Assembly (NCBI GenBank): GCA_963757265.1
Contig: CAVWRA010000006.1
Coordinates: 1,798,001 to 1,862,000, forward strand
Source of the DNA: CAIVVT01 sp963757265
GTDB taxonomy: Bacteria; Acidobacteriota; Terriglobia; Bryobacterales; Bryobacteraceae
DNA: 64,000 nucleotides
Reading direction: 5' to 3'
Below are positions 8,746 to 19,100 of the stretch, piece by piece. The translations under genes and the position numbers were made by a program. Below the pieces are notes generated by a model, which saw only the letters and a list, made by a program, of their open reading frames with translations, was not told the DNA's origin and made no database searches. Position 1 is the stretch's first letter. Every line of letters begins with the position of its first letter.

Positions 8746-10707
8746 GTGATGCAACTGCCATTTGCCTGGTTCCTCATTTGCCTGGGCCTGGCGGCGCCGC
8801 TGGCCGCGGCCGACAAGCCGATTGTGGATACAGCGAAGTCGCCCCAAGCGGTTCTGCACGGGGTCCCCGTAACGGCCGTGAAAATGGGCGACGGCTTCTG
8901 GACCGAGCGGCGCCGCGTCAACGAAGAGGTCAGCCTGCCGACGATGTTCGAACTGCTCGAACAGAACGGCATCCTGGACAATTTCCGCCGCGCCGCAGGA
9001 ACCAAGGATGTGCCGCGCCGCGGGCCGGTGTACACCGACTCCGACATCTACAAGTGGCTCGAGGCCGACGCGTTCGTCCTGCAGAACCACGACAACCCGA
9101 AGCTCCGCGCGCTGGGCGAGGGCGCCATCGACACCATCGTCGCGGCGCAGCAGCCCGACGGTTATCTCAACACGCTGTACGTGAAGGAAAACGCCGCGAA
9201 GCGCCACACGCGCATGGCGGACAACCACGAGCTTTACTGCCTGGGCCACCTGCTGCAGGCGGCTGTGGCATGGAAGCGCGCCACGGGCGAAACAAAACTG
9301 CTCGATTCCGGTTTGAGGATGGTCGCCTACCTGCTGGCCAATTTCGGCCCCGATAAGAAGCCGTTGATGGAGGGACATCCGGAAGTCGAGATGGCTCTCA
9401 TCGAGTGCTATCGCGAGGTCGGAGACAAACGCTACCTGCAGTTGGCCCACTACCTCCTCGAGTCCGACCCGCGCAACAAGCTCTCCAAAGAGTCGATCGT
9501 CTATCACAACACCGGCCGGCCGTTCTGGGAACGGACTGTCCTCGAAGGCCACGCCGTGCGCGCCATGTACGCCTGTTCGGGCGCGACCGACTATTACCTC
9601 GAGACCGGCGACCGGCGCTACATGGACGCGCTCGACCGGCTGTGGGAGGACCTCACCCGCCGCAAGATGTACATCACCGGCGGCGTCGGCTCGCGCGAAT
9701 CCGGCGAGGCCTTCGGCGAGCCTTATGAACTCCCCAACCAGCTCGCCTACACCGAGAGCTGCGCGGCCATCGGGTCGATGTTCTGGCAGTGGCGCATGCT
9801 GCAGGCCACCGCCGACGCGAAGTACATGGACGTTTTCGAACGCGCGCTGTACAACGGCGTCAACAGCGGCCTGTCGCTCCAGGGCAACCTGTATTGCTAC
9901 CGCAACCCGCTCGAGCTGAACGGCGATCCCGAGGACAAGATCCGCAACCCGTGGTACGACACCACCTGCTGCCCGCCCAACATCCAGCGCGTCCTGGCCT
10001 CGCTGCCGGGCTACATGTACAGCAGCTCCGCCGACGGACTGTACCTGCATCTGTACCACGCCAGCACGCTGCGCTGGCATCTCGAGGACGGCACGCCCGT
10101 CGAACTCCAACAGGAGACCAATTACCCCTGGTCGGGCGCGGTCAGAGTGCGCGTGAATCCGGCCGCGCAAAAGGAGTTCACCTTCCACCTGCGCATCCCG
10201 GCGTGGGCCGCAGGCGCGACCCTGGCCGTCAACGGGACCGCTGTGCCGGCTCCCCGCCCCGCGGCCTACGCGGCGATCCGGCGGGCCTGGAAGCGCGGCG
10301 ACGTGGTGCAGCTGACGCTGCCCATCGTGCCGCGGTTGACCTCCGCCAACGCACTGGTGCGCGACGATGTCGGCAAGCTGGCCGTCGAGTACGGTCCGCT
10401 GGTGTACTGCATGGAGGGCCTCGACCAGCCGGATCCGCAAAACGTCTTCGCCTGGACGCTGGATCTTCACGACCCCTCGCCGGCCGCGTTCCAGATCCGC
10501 TGGGAGAAGGACCTCCTGGGCGGCGTACTGACACTGTCGCACCTGGGACTGCACGCTCCCGCGGAGCTGTCGCGGGGGCCGCTGTACGAACTCTTCCTGG
10601 CCGGCACGCCCGCTCAGCCGGCGGGCGAAATCAAGCTGATCCCTTACTACACCTTTGACAACCGCGAACCGACGACCATGCAGGTGTGGATCCCGTTCAC
10701 GCGCTGA
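8746..10707 (+). CDS. Exported glycoside hydrolase family 127 enzyme (beta-L-arabinofuranosidase type)
   Basis: 653 residues with a signal peptide (WFLICLGLAAPLAAA then DKP). Residues matching the zinc site of characterised GH127 arabinofuranosidases are present: Glu337 and Cys339 in YTESCAAIG, and Cys408-Cys409 in TTCCPPNIQR, at nearly the positions seen in HypBA1. The fold is an (alpha/alpha)6 barrel followed by beta domains. It would release arabinofuranose from plant glycans outside the cytoplasm. Start is GTG 8746 or ATG 8749. There is no ribosome binding site; a -10-like CACAAT lies at 8734-8739, so the mRNA may be leaderless. Arabinofuranose specificity is inferred from family. Confidence 0.9.
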   Translation: MMQLPFAWFLICLGLAAPLAAADKPIVDTAKSPQAVLHGVPVTAVKMGDGFWTERRRVNEEVSLPTMFELLEQNGILDNFRRAAGTKDVPRRGPVYTDSDIYKWLEADAFVLQNHDNPKLRALGEGAIDTIVAAQQPDGYLNTLYVKENAAKRHTRMADNHELYCLGHLLQAAVAWKRATGETKLLDSGLRMVAYLLANFGPDKKPLMEGHPEVEMALIECYREVGDKRYLQLAHYLLESDPRNKLSKESIVYHNTGRPFWERTVLEGHAVRAMYACSGATDYYLETGDRRYMDALDRLWEDLTRRKMYITGGVGSRESGEAFGEPYELPNQLAYTESCAAIGSMFWQWRMLQATADAKYMDVFERALYNGVNSGLSLQGNLYCYRNPLELNGDPEDKIRNPWYDTTCCPPNIQRVLASLPGYMYSSSADGLYLHLYHASTLRWHLEDGTPVELQQETNYPWSGAVRVRVNPAAQKEFTFHLRIPAWAAGATLAVNGTAVPAPRPAAYAAIRRAWKRGDVVQLTLPIVPRLTSANALVRDDVGKLAVEYGPLVYCMEGLDQPDPQNVFAWTLDLHDPSPAAFQIRWEKDLLGGVLTLSHLGLHAPAELSRGPLYELFLAGTPAQPAGEIKLIPYYTFDNREPTTMQVWIPFTR

Positions 10708-10735
10708 ATCCCTGCCGCCGCCGGCAATGCGAGTT

Positions 10736-11260
10736 TTATAGCGCTTCGAAGACGCCGCGTTCGCGGTTCTTGCGGACGCCGTCCCAAGGAAACCAGCGCC
10801 CGTTCATGGCGACGTAAACGCCAGGCGGCAGAGTCTGGACCAGTGCCAGCGCGCTACCCAGGTTGAACAGCCCGTCCGAGCTGCCGAATTTATAGGGGAC
10901 CAAGGCGCCGGTGAGCACGATGGTCTTAGCGGCCAACGCGCCGGAGGTGAACTCGCGTCCCAGGTGGGCCGCGGTCTCGGTCATGGTGTCGGTGCCGTGG
11001 GTGATGACGATGCGCGGCTCGGGCGCACTCCTGGCCTGGCTGGCGATGATGCGGCGGTCGTTGTCGGTCATCTCCAGGCTGTCGATCATCATGAGTGTTC
11101 GCACCTGCACGTCCAGCAGGCAGCGGCCCAGGCGGAGCATCTCCAGGACGTGCGTGTCCTGGAAGAAGAGCCGGCCGTGCAGTTCGTCGTATTCCTTGTC
11201 GAACGTTCCGCCGGTGACGAACAGGCGGATCGGGTTCTGGGCAGTCGAATCACCCTGCAC
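10736..11260 (-). CDS. Single-domain L-asparaginase-like protein
   Basis: 174 residues. It contains both N-terminal asparaginase signatures: the first catalytic threonine loop TGGTFDKEYD (Thr16 region) and the second motif HGTDTMTETA, plus IVLTGALVPYKFGSSDG. The usual C-terminal domain of type I/II asparaginases (about 120 residues) is absent, so this is the N-terminal domain alone, a short form that may hydrolyse asparagine or another amide or may have a different role. It starts 51 bases after the lactonase stop on the same strand, so they probably form an operon. Its stop faces the GH127 gene end 29 bases away. Confidence 0.8.
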   Translation of the reverse strand: MQGDSTAQNPIRLFVTGGTFDKEYDELHGRLFFQDTHVLEMLRLGRCLLDVQVRTLMMIDSLEMTDNDRRIIASQARSAPEPRIVITHGTDTMTETAAHLGREFTSGALAAKTIVLTGALVPYKFGSSDGLFNLGSALALVQTLPPGVYVAMNGRWFPWDGVRKNRERGVFEAL

Positions 11261-11311
11261 GGTTGCAGGATAACGCCCTGCGGAGGGCTCCGTCGACCGG
11301 CCAGTTCGGCG

Positions 11312-12463
11312 CTAGGCGAGGAAGCGCAGGCACACCGGCGAGCCGCACTGCGCGGCGTTGCGGGTGGCGAGCAGCGTGCCTTTCTTCTTGTGGATCTCCA
11401 GCACCTTGATATCGTCGCTGTCCTGATGGGCGGCCAGCAGCCAGCGCCCGGTAGGGTCGAAGTTGAAGTTGCGCGGCGTCTTGCCACCGGTGGCCGGCGT
11501 TTCGACCAGTGTCAGTTTGCCGTCGCCGGCGATGTCGAAGACGGCAATCGAGTTGTGGCCGCGGTTGGAGACGTAGAGATGGCGGTTGAGCGGATGGATG
11601 CGGATTTCGGCGGTTGAATTCTCGCCGCTGAACCCCTTGGGCAGCGTGGAGACGGTCTCTATCTCCGTTAGCTCGCCGCGGAAGCGGTTCCATTGGAAAC
11701 CCGTGACGCTGCTCAGCATTTCGTTGCACACGTAGCCGAACTTCTCGTTGGGATGGAAGGTGAAATGGCGCGGTCCGCCGCCCGGGACGGCGCGCACAAA
11801 GGGCGGATTGGCGGGCACCAGCTTGGCGTTCTCGGTGTCGAGCTCATACAGGTTCAAGCGATCCGTTCCCAGGTCGCAGTTGACCACATAGCGGTTGTCG
11901 GCGGAGAGGGTGTTGGAGTGCGCGTGCGGGCCTGACTGACGGGCGGTGTTGGGGCCGAAGCCGGTGTCCTGGAAGAAGCTCAGCGCCTCGCTCAAATGGC
12001 CGTCGGTGCCGATCTTGTAGGAGGCGATGCTGCCGCTGCCGTAATTGGCGACGATCGCCACGCGGCCTTTGGAGTCCAGGGCCACATGGCACGGCCCGCT
12101 GCCCATGGAGGAGACCTCATTGAGCAGGCGCAGCTTGCCGCCGGCCTCGATGCTGTAGGCGCCGACGGAGCCCGTGTTCTTCCCATTCCACGTCCCGACC
12201 TCGTTGACGGCGTAAATGAAGCGGTTATTGGGATGGATCGCCAGGAAGGTCGGATTAGGGGTGGCGACGGCGAGTTCCGGCGTCGAAATGGCGCCTGTTT
12301 TGGAGTTGAAGTGCGCCAGGAGGATGCCTTTGCTGGCGCCGTGGGTGTATGTGCCGATATAGAGGGAATACTCGGCGGCGGGCTCGTCCGCGGCCCGAGA
12401 GGCAACTTGGAGCAGCGGCGCGGCGGCGCCGGAAACGAGGAGCTGGCGACGTGTGAAAGACAT
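11312..12463 (-). CDS. Tat-exported lactonase-family beta-propeller protein (6-phosphogluconolactonase-like)
   Basis: 383 residues. The N-terminus is a twin-arginine signal (FTRRQLLVSGAAAPLLQ). The body is a seven-bladed propeller of the Pgl/lactonase family: repeated blades such as TPNPTFLAIHPNNRFIYAVN, GPCHVALDSKGRVAIVANYG and GPRHFTFHPNEKFGYVCNE. Family members open sugar lactones or act as carboxymuconate cyclases. The export signal argues for a periplasmic sugar-acid lactone rather than the cytoplasmic 6-phosphogluconolactone. Likely first gene of an operon with the asparaginase-like gene. Confidence 0.87.
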   Translation of the reverse strand: MSFTRRQLLVSGAAAPLLQVASRAADEPAAEYSLYIGTYTHGASKGILLAHFNSKTGAISTPELAVATPNPTFLAIHPNNRFIYAVNEVGTWNGKNTGSVGAYSIEAGGKLRLLNEVSSMGSGPCHVALDSKGRVAIVANYGSGSIASYKIGTDGHLSEALSFFQDTGFGPNTARQSGPHAHSNTLSADNRYVVNCDLGTDRLNLYELDTENAKLVPANPPFVRAVPGGGPRHFTFHPNEKFGYVCNEMLSSVTGFQWNRFRGELTEIETVSTLPKGFSGENSTAEIRIHPLNRHLYVSNRGHNSIAVFDIAGDGKLTLVETPATGGKTPRNFNFDPTGRWLLAAHQDSDDIKVLEIHKKKGTLLATRNAAQCGSPVCLRFLA

Positions 12464-12604
12464 GGCGACAACTATCCTAGCCTAAAGCGTGGGTACGCGC
12501 GCGGGGCACGGGCCTGCCGTGGAAGAGCTGTGCGCGGGCGTGTTTTGCCCTGAAAAGCCCGTTGGCAGACCACAAGAACACAACGAAAACTGTCCTGATA
12601 GCGT

Positions 12605-12633
12605 GGGAATGGGTGGCCATGCCACCCATTCCC
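12605..12633 (-). terminator. Strong hairpin after the PEP-CTERM-like gene
   Basis: A perfect 13-bp stem (GGGAATGGGTGGC with GCCACCCATTCCC) and a 3-base loop, starting 9 bases past the stop of the gene at 12642. No T-run follows on the minus strand. It could act as a bidirectional barrier between this gene and the lactonase gene, or be a dispersed palindromic repeat. Confidence 0.6.
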
Positions 12634-12641
12634 GACCGGAT

Positions 12642-13319
12642 CTAAAGGAGCCGTTTGCTGAAGATCACGAGTGCGATCAAGCCGGAACCAATCAGCAAGG
12701 GGGTGCGCGGCTCGGGCGCCGAGCTGCCATCGTCGGGCGCGCCGCTGATGGTGACGGTATCGTTCTGTTCCAGGAACAGGAATTCCTGATTGGAATCGGC
12801 CCCCTTAGTTGGAGTGAGCACCTGGAGTTCGTCATAGGCGGCGGCGATGCCGCCATTGGCGACGATGCTCTCCGCGCCAGCCAGTAGCGCAACGGAACCT
12901 GTCGGGCCCGTGCCGTAGCTCGGAGCGCTGGGATCGAATAAATCCCAGAGTGCGAAGTTATAACCTCCGGCCGTATCATTATCCACCGCCCCCAGGGCGG
13001 CGAATTCGTAAAGCAGAACGGCAGCCGTCTCATAATTCGTCAGTTCCGCTTGCTGGTTCGGCCCAGCCCAGCGGACATTCTGCAGCTGAGGCAGCGACGA
13101 CACGTTATAGGAGAACGGGCCGCTCGGAACGTAGGTGAGGTGCTCGATGTCGTCACACAGCAAGTCGATGCCCAGCGAGTCGCCGACCGTGGCCTGCGTA
13201 AACCCGACATAGTATCCACCAGCCTGATTGGCCGGCAGAGTTGTAAAAGTGACACTAACCGTGCCGGCACTGGCCATCGCCAGCGTCAGCAACAATAGAA
13301 CCGCGAAACGCGTTTTCAT
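12642..13319 (-). CDS. Secreted protein with PEP-CTERM-type sorting signal
   Basis: 225 residues from ATG 13319, which has GGGAG upstream and gives a clean signal peptide (MKTRFAVLLLLTLAMASAG). The C-terminus is a PEP motif, hydrophobic helix and basic end (PEPRTPLLIGSGLIALVIF followed by SKRLL), the sorting signal processed by exosortase/archaeosortase systems in bacteria that make exopolysaccharide. The middle is a low-similarity beta-rich domain (YYVGFTQATVGDSLGIDLLC) with no recognised catalytic motif. An earlier in-frame ATG at 13424 would bury the signal peptide, so it is unlikely. Expected to be surface-anchored or released into matrix. Confidence 0.8.
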   Translation of the reverse strand: MKTRFAVLLLLTLAMASAGTVSVTFTTLPANQAGGYYVGFTQATVGDSLGIDLLCDDIEHLTYVPSGPFSYNVSSLPQLQNVRWAGPNQQAELTNYETAAVLLYEFAALGAVDNDTAGGYNFALWDLFDPSAPSYGTGPTGSVALLAGAESIVANGGIAAAYDELQVLTPTKGADSNQEFLFLEQNDTVTISGAPDDGSSAPEPRTPLLIGSGLIALVIFSKRLL

Positions 13320-13491
13320 GCGTGATGCTCCCTTGAGTGAAGCCGTGGCCATAGCGCCGCTCTCCGAGCTTGTGGCTACAGAGGAAATGGTCCGGCGAGA
13401 GGAAGAAAGCACGCTTTCGGCCAAACCGGGGGGGTGGATTCCAAAGCTTGTATTTTCAGTTTGTTATAGGAAACAGAAGGCCTCGCGTAGT

Positions 13492-13543
13492 CAGGCCGGA
13501 ACGGATGTCTGCTCCGTTTTGGTTCCAGGCCGGAACAGATGTC
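13492..13543. repeat. Two direct repeats of 18 bp in the gap before the GH42 gene end
   Basis: CAGGCCGGAACNGATGTC occurs at 13492-13509 and 13526-13543 with one mismatch (G or A) and starts 34 bp apart. They lie between the start of the PEP-CTERM-like gene and the end of the GH42 gene. Function unknown; possibly a duplicated binding site or a small replication slip. Confidence 0.6.
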
Positions 13544-13647
13544 AGATTTTGAGACGAGAAGACCCGGCCGGCTGTCTTGAGCGCAGCAAAATGGAAGCTC
13601 CGGACCCATCGTATAGCCGAGGGCGGAGCGCCAGGAGCGGCCTTCGC

Positions 13648-15819
13648 CTACGACGTTTTGGCGAGCAGGACGGCGGTGGCGGAATCCTCCAGATCGAGGG
13701 CGAGTTCGGAGGAGACGGCGGTACGGCGGAAGGGCACGTTGGCCGAAGTTGTGATGTCCACGACGGCCTCAGTCGAAGCCGGGAAGTGGACGGTGACGCG
13801 AGTGGCGGGACCCCAGTTGTTGAGGAAGGCGGCGCAGTGGCCGGGGGCCTGGAGGGCGTGGAAGGCGACGCGGCCGGAGGGCTCGTCGAGGCGGACGGGA
13901 AGGTCGCGCGAGGCCTCGAGAGCGGGGGCCGCGATCCACTGGACGACGCGCGGATCGTCGCGGCGCAGACAGGCGTAGGTCAATGCGGTGGCATAGTAAA
14001 TGGCGCGGCCCTGGCCGAAGCGGTGCTCGACGGCGACGGGACGGCCATCCGGGCCGCGGAGGGTGGCGCCGGAGGTTTCCTGGGGCAACTGGCAGCGCCA
14101 GAGTTCGCCCGCGGTGTCGCCGGATCCGGTCAGAGCGAACGGCTCCCAGGCGGCCTGGATGTCTTCCACAGTGAAGCCGAAGACGTCGGAGAGCGGGCCG
14201 GGAGGAAACTGTTTCGTGGTGCCCTGCTCGTCCTTCCAACAGACGAGTCCATCAGCCCAGATGGTGCCCCCGCGGCGGACGAATTCGCGGATGGCGGCGG
14301 CGGATTTCGACGATAGCGCGTAGCAATAAGGAAGATACAGGACGGCGTAGAGGGCGGCCTGGCCGGATTCAAGCTCGGACGTATTGATGAAGTCAACGGG
14401 GACGTGGGCGCGGTGGAGGGCCTTATGGCAGCCCATGAGGGAGGTCATGATTTCATCGGTCGGGCGGCGCCAGCCATCGACGGCGTAGAGCAGGAGGGCG
14501 TCGGTGTCATAGAGGATGGCGGCGCGGGCGGGAACGGGCTGGGCGTGTTGGAAGAAGTCCTGGTGCCGATTCAAGACGGAGGCGACGGATTGGGTGGCGC
14601 GGGTGCGGGCGGTGGGCTCGCCGGAGGGTCCGGCGAGGGCCCATTCGCCGGCTTCGTTGCCTTCGGTGCGAGGATGCCAGAGCCAATAGACGATGCCGCG
14701 AGCGCCGTTGCCAAGGCCATCCCACAGCCAGCGGGTGACTTCGGCGGAGGTGGGATTGAGGGGGCGGTTGCCGGTAAAGACCGTGGGACCGGCCTGGAGT
14801 TCGGTGACCCACCACGGGGCGGGGGCGGAGACGCTGCGGATGAGGTCGCAGCAGTAGGCATAGGCCAGGCCGAAGTCCGGGCGCGGGAACATGCCGAAGT
14901 TCCAGGCGGCGTGCATCGAAGCGCCGAGGAAGTGGACTGTGGGCTTCAGGCGCCACATGTCGCGGCCGGAGGCGGGCATGTTGTTGGTCAGGCCGGGGGG
15001 ATTGCAGTGGGTTAGAGCGCCGGGGTGGTGCTTGTCGATCTGGGAGTGGATCCAGCGGAGCTGATCGGCCAAGTGGTCGCAGCGGAAGCGGCGCCAGTCG
15101 AGGTTGGAGGGATAGTCGGACCAGCCGCCGGAGCGCGGATCCTCGGGCGCGCGGGCGTCGGAGAAGCTGCGCAGGCGGGTGTACCAGACCTGGTTGAGCT
15201 TGTCAACCGTGCCGTACTTGCGCTCGAGCCAGCGCGCGAACTCGGCCAGGACGTAGGGCTCGTTGGAGCTGCTGATGCCGGGCTCGTTCTGCAGCAGCCA
15301 GACGCCGTGCGCCGGGTGGTTGCGGTAGCGGTTGACGATCTTCTCGAGGTAGATCTCGGAGAGCGGGCGCAGGGCGGGATTGGAGAGGTCCTTCCAGGCG
15401 TGGTAGAAATTGGCCTGGGCGAGGTAGCCTGGAGGGTCCTCGGAGCAGAGCGTATTGGCGATGAGGATGCCGTTCTGGGCGGCAGCGTCATAGATCCAGT
15501 CGTAGCCGCTGAAGTCCCATTTGCCCTGCTCGCGCTCGACCTGGTCCCAAAGGGTGAAGATGCGCGCGATGGAGAGGCCGGTCTCGGCCATGCGGCGGAA
15601 GTGATGAAAGACCGAGTCGCGGGTCTCGGTGCGATTGAGGAAGAACTCGGCGCCGAGGCGCGGATGGTCCAGGATGGAAGCGGCGGATGGCGCGGCAGAA
15701 GCGACCCAGGGTACGAGCAACGGACCGGCGGCGGCAGAGGCGATGAAGCCGCGGCGCGTTGTGAGCGGCGGGGTCGACGCGGCGGAATCGGGGTGATATG
15801 AGTCGGACATGCGACGCAC
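13648..15819 (-). CDS. Tat-exported GH42-like beta-galactosidase
   Basis: 723 residues. Tat signal TTRRGFIASAAAGPLL near residue 20. The TIM barrel has the GH42 pattern: EREQGKWDFSGYDWIYD, the acid/base Glu179 in LQNEPGISS, and the nucleophile Glu340 in WWVTELQAGPT. It is followed by the trimerisation domain (FVRRGGTIWADGLVCWKDE) and a short C-terminal beta domain. It would cleave beta-galactosides from plant glycans in the periplasm or outside. The start may be GTG/ATG 15819 or the ATG at 15810. The neighbours (GH127, DUF5107, lactonase) are also exported sugar proteins. Exact specificity cannot be read from sequence. Confidence 0.87.
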   Translation of the reverse strand: MRRMSDSYHPDSAASTPPLTTRRGFIASAAAGPLLVPWVASAAPSAASILDHPRLGAEFFLNRTETRDSVFHHFRRMAETGLSIARIFTLWDQVEREQGKWDFSGYDWIYDAAAQNGILIANTLCSEDPPGYLAQANFYHAWKDLSNPALRPLSEIYLEKIVNRYRNHPAHGVWLLQNEPGISSSNEPYVLAEFARWLERKYGTVDKLNQVWYTRLRSFSDARAPEDPRSGGWSDYPSNLDWRRFRCDHLADQLRWIHSQIDKHHPGALTHCNPPGLTNNMPASGRDMWRLKPTVHFLGASMHAAWNFGMFPRPDFGLAYAYCCDLIRSVSAPAPWWVTELQAGPTVFTGNRPLNPTSAEVTRWLWDGLGNGARGIVYWLWHPRTEGNEAGEWALAGPSGEPTARTRATQSVASVLNRHQDFFQHAQPVPARAAILYDTDALLLYAVDGWRRPTDEIMTSLMGCHKALHRAHVPVDFINTSELESGQAALYAVLYLPYCYALSSKSAAAIREFVRRGGTIWADGLVCWKDEQGTTKQFPPGPLSDVFGFTVEDIQAAWEPFALTGSGDTAGELWRCQLPQETSGATLRGPDGRPVAVEHRFGQGRAIYYATALTYACLRRDDPRVVQWIAAPALEASRDLPVRLDEPSGRVAFHALQAPGHCAAFLNNWGPATRVTVHFPASTEAVVDITTSANVPFRRTAVSSELALDLEDSATAVLLAKTS

Positions 15820-16135
15820 CTCGTTTTGAAGATCCTGCCGGGCTTCAAACAGCGCTCGGACGGGGGGGCCAGGACGAAGAGCGATCCCGTTCCTGCGAAG
15901 CCAAGCCGCGGAGCAAACCCATCATAGTGGAGCCGGGAACGAAGCGGGCAGCGCAACGCAAACTGGCGGCGATGATCCAGATCCGATAGTCTAATACCGG
16001 AGCTACGCTCGGGCTGCCGGTTCCGCATATCGCGGAGCAGGCGGGCAGAGTCTGGCATTTCCCGGCGCAATCCTGCGTGGACTGAGGCAAGTGTGCCGCC
16101 GGAAGGGAAATCGTCCGCGAATGGAGCCGTACGCC
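15820..16135. other. Divergent intergenic region between GH42 and DUF5107 genes
   Basis: About 316 bases that must hold the promoters of both divergent genes. I see no confident -35/-10 pair, hairpin or short gene. Confidence 0.5.
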
Positions 16136-19100
16136 ATGAAACGTTTTGGTGATTATTTGATTCCGCTGCTGGGCCTGGCCGCGCTGCTGACTGGCGGTGC
16201 GCCAGCGCTCAGAGCGGCCGATGCGCCGGTGCGGGTGTGGGAGGAGAAGATCGTCATCCCCACCTACCTGGCAGGCGATCCGGAGCCGAATCCAATCTTC
16301 AACCTGGGACGCGAATCGCAGGGGGCGCAGGGGATCGTTTATCCGTACCCGCTGTACGACGTGTTGACCCACACGAAGGTCGATAAGACGTACAAGATCG
16401 TTTATCTCGAAAACGAGTACATCAAGATCGGCATCCTGCCGGAGATTGGCGGGCGGCTATTCGAGGGAATCGACAAGACCAACGGCTACAACTTCATTTA
16501 CCGGCAGCACGTGATCAAGCCGGCGCTGATCGGGTTGATCGGCGCGTGGATCAGCGGCGGCATCGAGTGGAACATTCCGCACCACCATCGCGCGTCGACG
16601 TTCCTGCCGGTGCAGTACAGCATCGAGGAGAACGCCGACGGCAGCAAGACGGTGTGGGTGGGCGAGTTGGAGGTGCGGCACCGCACGCGCTGGGCGGTGG
16701 GCTACACGCTGCGGCCGGGCATCTCATACATGGAGGCCAAGGTGCGGATCGTGAACCGCACGCCGGTGGTGGAGACGATGCTGTGTTTCGCCAACGTCGC
16801 GGTGCACGTCAACGACAATTACCAGATCTTCTTCCCGCCGAGCACGCAATACGGGACGTTTCACGGCAAGCGCGAGTTCATCAAATGGCCGATTGCCAAC
16901 TCCGTCTATGCCGGGGCGGATTTCACCAAGGGCGTGGACGTGAGCTGGTACAAGAATCACATTCAAGCGAATTCGATTTTCGCGTGGAACTACGCGGACG
17001 ACTTCTTTGCGGGCTATGACCACGGCAAAGAGGCCGGGACGATGGCCGTGGCGGATCACAATATCGTGCCGGGGAAGAAGGTGTGGACGTGGGGCGACGG
17101 CCCGCGCGGGCGGATGTGGGATCACATCCTGACCGACACCGACGGCCCGTACGACGAACTGATGGTGGGCGCGTATTCGGACAACCAGCCGGATTACACG
17201 TGGCTGCAGCCATTCGACGAGAAGTCGTTTTCGATGAACTGGTATCCGTTCCGCGAAATCGGCGGCGTGAAGAAGGCCAACCTCGAGGCGGCGGTGAATC
17301 TGGATGTCGACAAGAACGGCATGGCCAAGGTGGGCTTCAATACGACCGCGGCGCACGCGGCGGCCAAGGTGAAGCTCGAGGCGGGCGAAAAGGTGCTGCT
17401 GGAAGAGACCGTGTCGATCAATCCGGGCAAGCCGTACCTGAAGCAGGTGGCGGTGCCGGCGGGCATCGACGAACACGACCTGCGGGCCTCGATCTGGGCC
17501 GACGGCAAGGAACTGGTGGCCTATTCGCCGATCCGGCTGACGCCGGAACCGATGCCCAAGCCGGTGACTTCTCCACCCCCTCCGGCGCAGGTGAAGACAG
17601 TGGAAGAGCTGTACCTGATTGGGCTGCGAGGCGAGCAGTTCAACGACCCGGCCGTGGCTCCCGAGCCGTACTGGGAGGAGGCGCTGCGGCGCGATCCCGG
17701 CGACATCCGGGTGAACACCGCACTGGGCATCAACTATTACAAGAAAGCGCGTTACGCGGAGGCCGAGAAGCTGTTCCTCAAGGCGCTGGAGCGGGATACC
17801 GAGCGCTACACGACGCCCAAGGACGCCGAGCCGATTTACTACCTGGGACTCACGCTGAAGGCGGAAGGCAGGCTCGATGAAGGGAACAAATACCTCTACA
17901 ACGCGACGTGGAACCTGCCGTGGCGCGCGGCGGGCTATTACGGCGTGGCCGAGATTGCTGCCCTGCGCGGGGATTTCGCGGCGGCGCTGGATTTCACGGG
18001 TCGCTCGCTGGACAACAACGCGATCAATATCCGGGCGTTGAATCTGAGAGCGGCGGTGCTGCGGCACATGGGGCACACGGACGAGGCGCTGCGGGTGCTG
18101 GCCACCGCGCATCGCCGCACGGATCCGCTGGATGTGCGGTCGATGGCGGAGCGCTGGCTGGCGTCGAAGGACGCCAAGTCGCGCAGCATCATGGCGGCGA
18201 CGATGAACGAGCATCCGCAGACCGCGACGGAAACGGCCTCCGAATACATGGATGCGGGGCTGTGGCAGGATGGCACGGACGTGCTGCTCGCGGCCGTGGC
18301 GGAGGCGCAGGACCAGGCGAAAATCCAGCCGATGGTTTACTACTACCTGGGCTATTTTGCGGAGAAACTGAATCAGCCGCAAAAGGCGGCCGAGTATTTC
18401 GCGCGGGCGGAGAAGATGCCGTCGGAATATGCCTTCCCGTTCGAGGCCGAGGAGATTGACGTGCTGCGGGCGGCGATGAAAGCGAATCCGCGCGACGCGC
18501 GCGCGCCGTACTATCTGGGCAACCTGCTGTTCGACTGGCAGCCGGCCGAGGCGGCGAAGATGTGGCAGACGGCGGAGGCGCTCGATCCGGCGATGGCGAT
18601 CGTGCATCGGAACATGGCGATTGCGTGGTGGCACCGCACGTCAGGGCGCTCGCTGGACAAGGCGATCGCCGAACTGGAACTGGCGGTTTCGTCCACGCCG
18701 AAGTATGCCAAGCATTTCGCGGAGTTGGACGAGCTGTACGAAGCGGCGGGCGTGGCTCCGGAGAAGCGCCTGGCGCTGCTCGAGAAGAACCAGGACGTCG
18801 TCGGCCGGCGCGACGACTCGCTGGCGCACGAGATTGGATTGCTGGTTTCGCTGGGCCAGTACGATGAGGCGATCCAGCGCCTCACGGGACGCGAATTCGC
18901 GGTCTGGGAGGGCGCCAACCTCAACGTCGCCGACAACTGGACCGACGCCCACATGTTGCAGGGCCGGAAACTGCTGACGGCCAAACATGCCAAAGAGGCG
19001 CTGGCGGAATTTCAAGCCGCCCTGGAAATTCCGACGAACCTGCCCTCGGAGGGGATGAATGTGAACGCCCGCGAGCCGGAAGCCGATTACTGGATGGGCA

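Noticed and set aside
8560..10554. 664-residue antisense frame over GH127
   Set aside because: Same explanation; the plus-strand gene has catalytic residues and a signal peptide.
13588..13603. Another copy of the hairpin module (AAATGGAAGCTCCGG)
   Set aside because: Only the right arm matches; no TGTATGCTG block or left arm, and no gene in the right position.
16724..18634. 636-residue antisense frame over DUF5107
   Set aside because: No domain; low-complexity Arg/His content.
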